DNA from: Oscillospiraceae bacterium
GTDB lineage: Bacteria; Bacillota_A; Clostridia; Oscillospirales; Ruminococcaceae
NCBI GenBank assembly: GCA_017848205.1
Contig: JAGDDO010000104.1
Span: forward strand, 1 to 6,880
Direction of reading: 5' to 3'
DNA: 6,880 nt
Shown here: one piece after another, positions 5,728-6,880 of the stretch
How positions within the stretch are numbered: the first letter of the stretch is position 1
Layout: each line of letters starts with the position of its first letter
The notes under the pieces: model-generated
The model's database searches: none
The model's input: the letters and a program-made list of their open reading frames with translations, nothing else
Told to the model about the DNA's origin: nothing
Translations under genes and position numbers: made by a program

Positions 5728-6880
5728 ATGAAAAGAAAGACAGACAAAAAACGAGGTTTACTATACTATTTCATGCGGACATTTCCAGTCGTTCTGACAT
5801 TTGCATTCCTGACAGGCTTCACCTTTTACTATGGTTTGGTGAAATATGGACTCAGAGGTACGGAAATATTCTCCTGCCAGCAAATGGATTACACTATTGA
5901 TACTCTTAAAAATGCAGGGGACTCTGAGATAACCGAAAACAGTATGAAAATGCTTCTCACAAAGCCAATGGGAATTCAGGATTATCCATACGACGATTAC
6001 TGTACTGTAGTATATGATTCAGAGAACGATAAGTTTTACGACAGCAGCAGTGTTATATACTGTACTGCTGAAGCAAGCAAAGACGAATATTTAAAGCCGA
6101 TAGAAAATCTCTCAGACGATTATTTCAGTAAAAACTGTATCAGCGGAACTAAAAAGCAGAATTTCAAAGCAGCGGCTCTCTGCAGTGATCCTGACCTGAT
6201 GGAGCAGATCTGGTCATGCGAGAGGAAGCACCAAACCAACTACCAGTATTCACTAATCGAAGCAGATGATGTGTATATAAAAGATGAAAGTGCTGTAATA
6301 AAAAATTGCACTCTTTCAATATACAATAAAAACAACAGACTCATCGCCAGCTACGATATCGTTTCTGACGCCGTGATACCTGAGGGATATGTTCATTTTC
6401 AGAGCGAAAAATCTGATAAGCATTACGATGACGCACTTACCGTAAACCGCATTGCTGCCGACAGCAACGGAACGCACAAAGGTTCATACTGTGACAGTCT
6501 CATACCGGAATTAAAAAAGAGTTTTCTGAATGGTGATATCCATATGTTTTACTGTAAAAAAGGCAATCCTTTTTCATGGTCACTTGGCTATAACGGCTTA
6601 GTTAACGCAGGCCCCCGCTGGAAGATCTACACCGTTTCGTATTTCAATACGGTAAACCTGTTCTTTGATGAGATCCTCACCGACGTAAGTCTGCTGCTTG
6701 CAGCCGCGATCGCATTCTCATATCTCATAGGACGTTTACGATATATGCGTTACAGAAAAGAATATGAAATGAACGAATACAGAAACGGTCTCACCGCAGC
6801 TCTGGCTCACGATCTGAAAACACCGCTGGCCGCTATTTCAGGATATGCTGAAAATCTCATTGCAAATGTTCATACAGAAA
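5728..6880 (+). CDS. Sensor histidine kinase with large extracellular domain, C-terminus beyond window
   Basis: The ATG at 5728 has GGAGGG seven bases upstream. The frame stays open to the window end: 384 full codons. Residues 1-11 are strongly basic, about 20-37 is the first transmembrane helix, about 38-318 is an extracellular sensor domain, and 319-336 is the second helix (SLLLAAAIAFSYLIG). The phosphorylation box begins only about 25 residues later (LAHDLKTPLAAISGYAENL, His at 361), so there is no room for a normal HAMP domain. The ATP-binding domain would lie beyond the window. The sensor holds nine Cys (50, 92, 112, 137, 152, 164, 194, 255, 276), many for an exported domain, and I recognise no named sensor fold in it. 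It should autophosphorylate on H361 and pass phosphate to D56 of the regulator encoded upstream. The signal is unknown; the divergent solute-binding protein is a candidate partner or target. Confidence 0.92.
   Translation, partial: MKRKTDKKRGLLYYFMRTFPVVLTFAFLTGFTFYYGLVKYGLRGTEIFSCQQMDYTIDTLKNAGDSEITENSMKMLLTKPMGIQDYPYDDYCTVVYDSENDKFYDSSSVIYCTAEASKDEYLKPIENLSDDYFSKNCISGTKKQNFKAAALCSDPDLMEQIWSCERKHQTNYQYSLIEADDVYIKDESAVIKNCTLSIYNKNNRLIASYDIVSDAVIPEGYVHFQSEKSDKHYDDALTVNRIAADSNGTHKGSYCDSLIPELKKSFLNGDIHMFYCKKGNPFSWSLGYNGLVNAGPRWKIYTVSYFNTVNLFFDEILTDVSLLLAAAIAFSYLIGRLRYMRYRKEYEMNEYRNGLTAALAHDLKTPLAAISGYAENLIANVHTE

Noticed and set aside
5998..6067. TACTGTACTG occurring twice, 60 bp apart, in the kinase gene
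   Set aside because: Both copies are in-frame Tyr-Cys-Thr codons within a clearly coding region; no further copies and no regulatory placement.

Overview
The window reads as low-to-mid GC Firmicutes DNA, most like Ruminococcus or a related gut Oscillospiraceae genome. The clues are a BspA-type leucine-rich-repeat surface protein, Thr/Val/Glu-rich surface linkers, a clostridial-style ECF sigma factor followed by a single-pass membrane protein, strong GGAGG ribosome binding sites, and an OmpR-type two-component system. The genus is inferred from sequence style. No rRNA, tRNA, transposase, CRISPR array or phage gene was seen.

Left part (1-3144, minus strand): a three-gene unit, transcribed right to left. 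It encodes an ECF-type sigma factor (2458-3018), a membrane-anchored putative anti-sigma factor (1452-2444), and a secreted leucine-rich-repeat protein (1433 to the window edge, C-terminus missing). Gaps are 13 and 18 bases, and each gene has its own ribosome binding site. Upstream lie two candidate promoters: a housekeeping type with a perfect TTGACA, and an ECF-like TGTAAC-N17-CATC suggesting autoregulation. The layout suggests a regulatory circuit that controls, or listens through, a surface protein.

Middle (3198-4753, minus strand): a solitary extracellular solute-binding protein gene (3349-4671) with no permease or ATPase beside it and no lipobox. Two consecutive hairpins follow it (3305 down to 3198). 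Their imperfect pairs become G-U wobbles only in minus-strand RNA, so they belong to this transcript.

Right part (4672-6880): a 269-base divergent intergenic region with several repeat elements leads to a plus-strand OmpR/PhoB response regulator (4941-5639). After an 88-base spacer containing a hairpin comes a sensor histidine kinase (from 5728), cut by the window end just past its phosphorylatable His box. Two GGATACA repeats 11 bp apart, 9 bp before a plausible -10, resemble an OmpR-family binding site and suggest autoregulation. The divergent pairing of a binding protein with a two-component system that has a ~280-residue extracellular sensor suggests a nutrient-sensing module. That link is inference.
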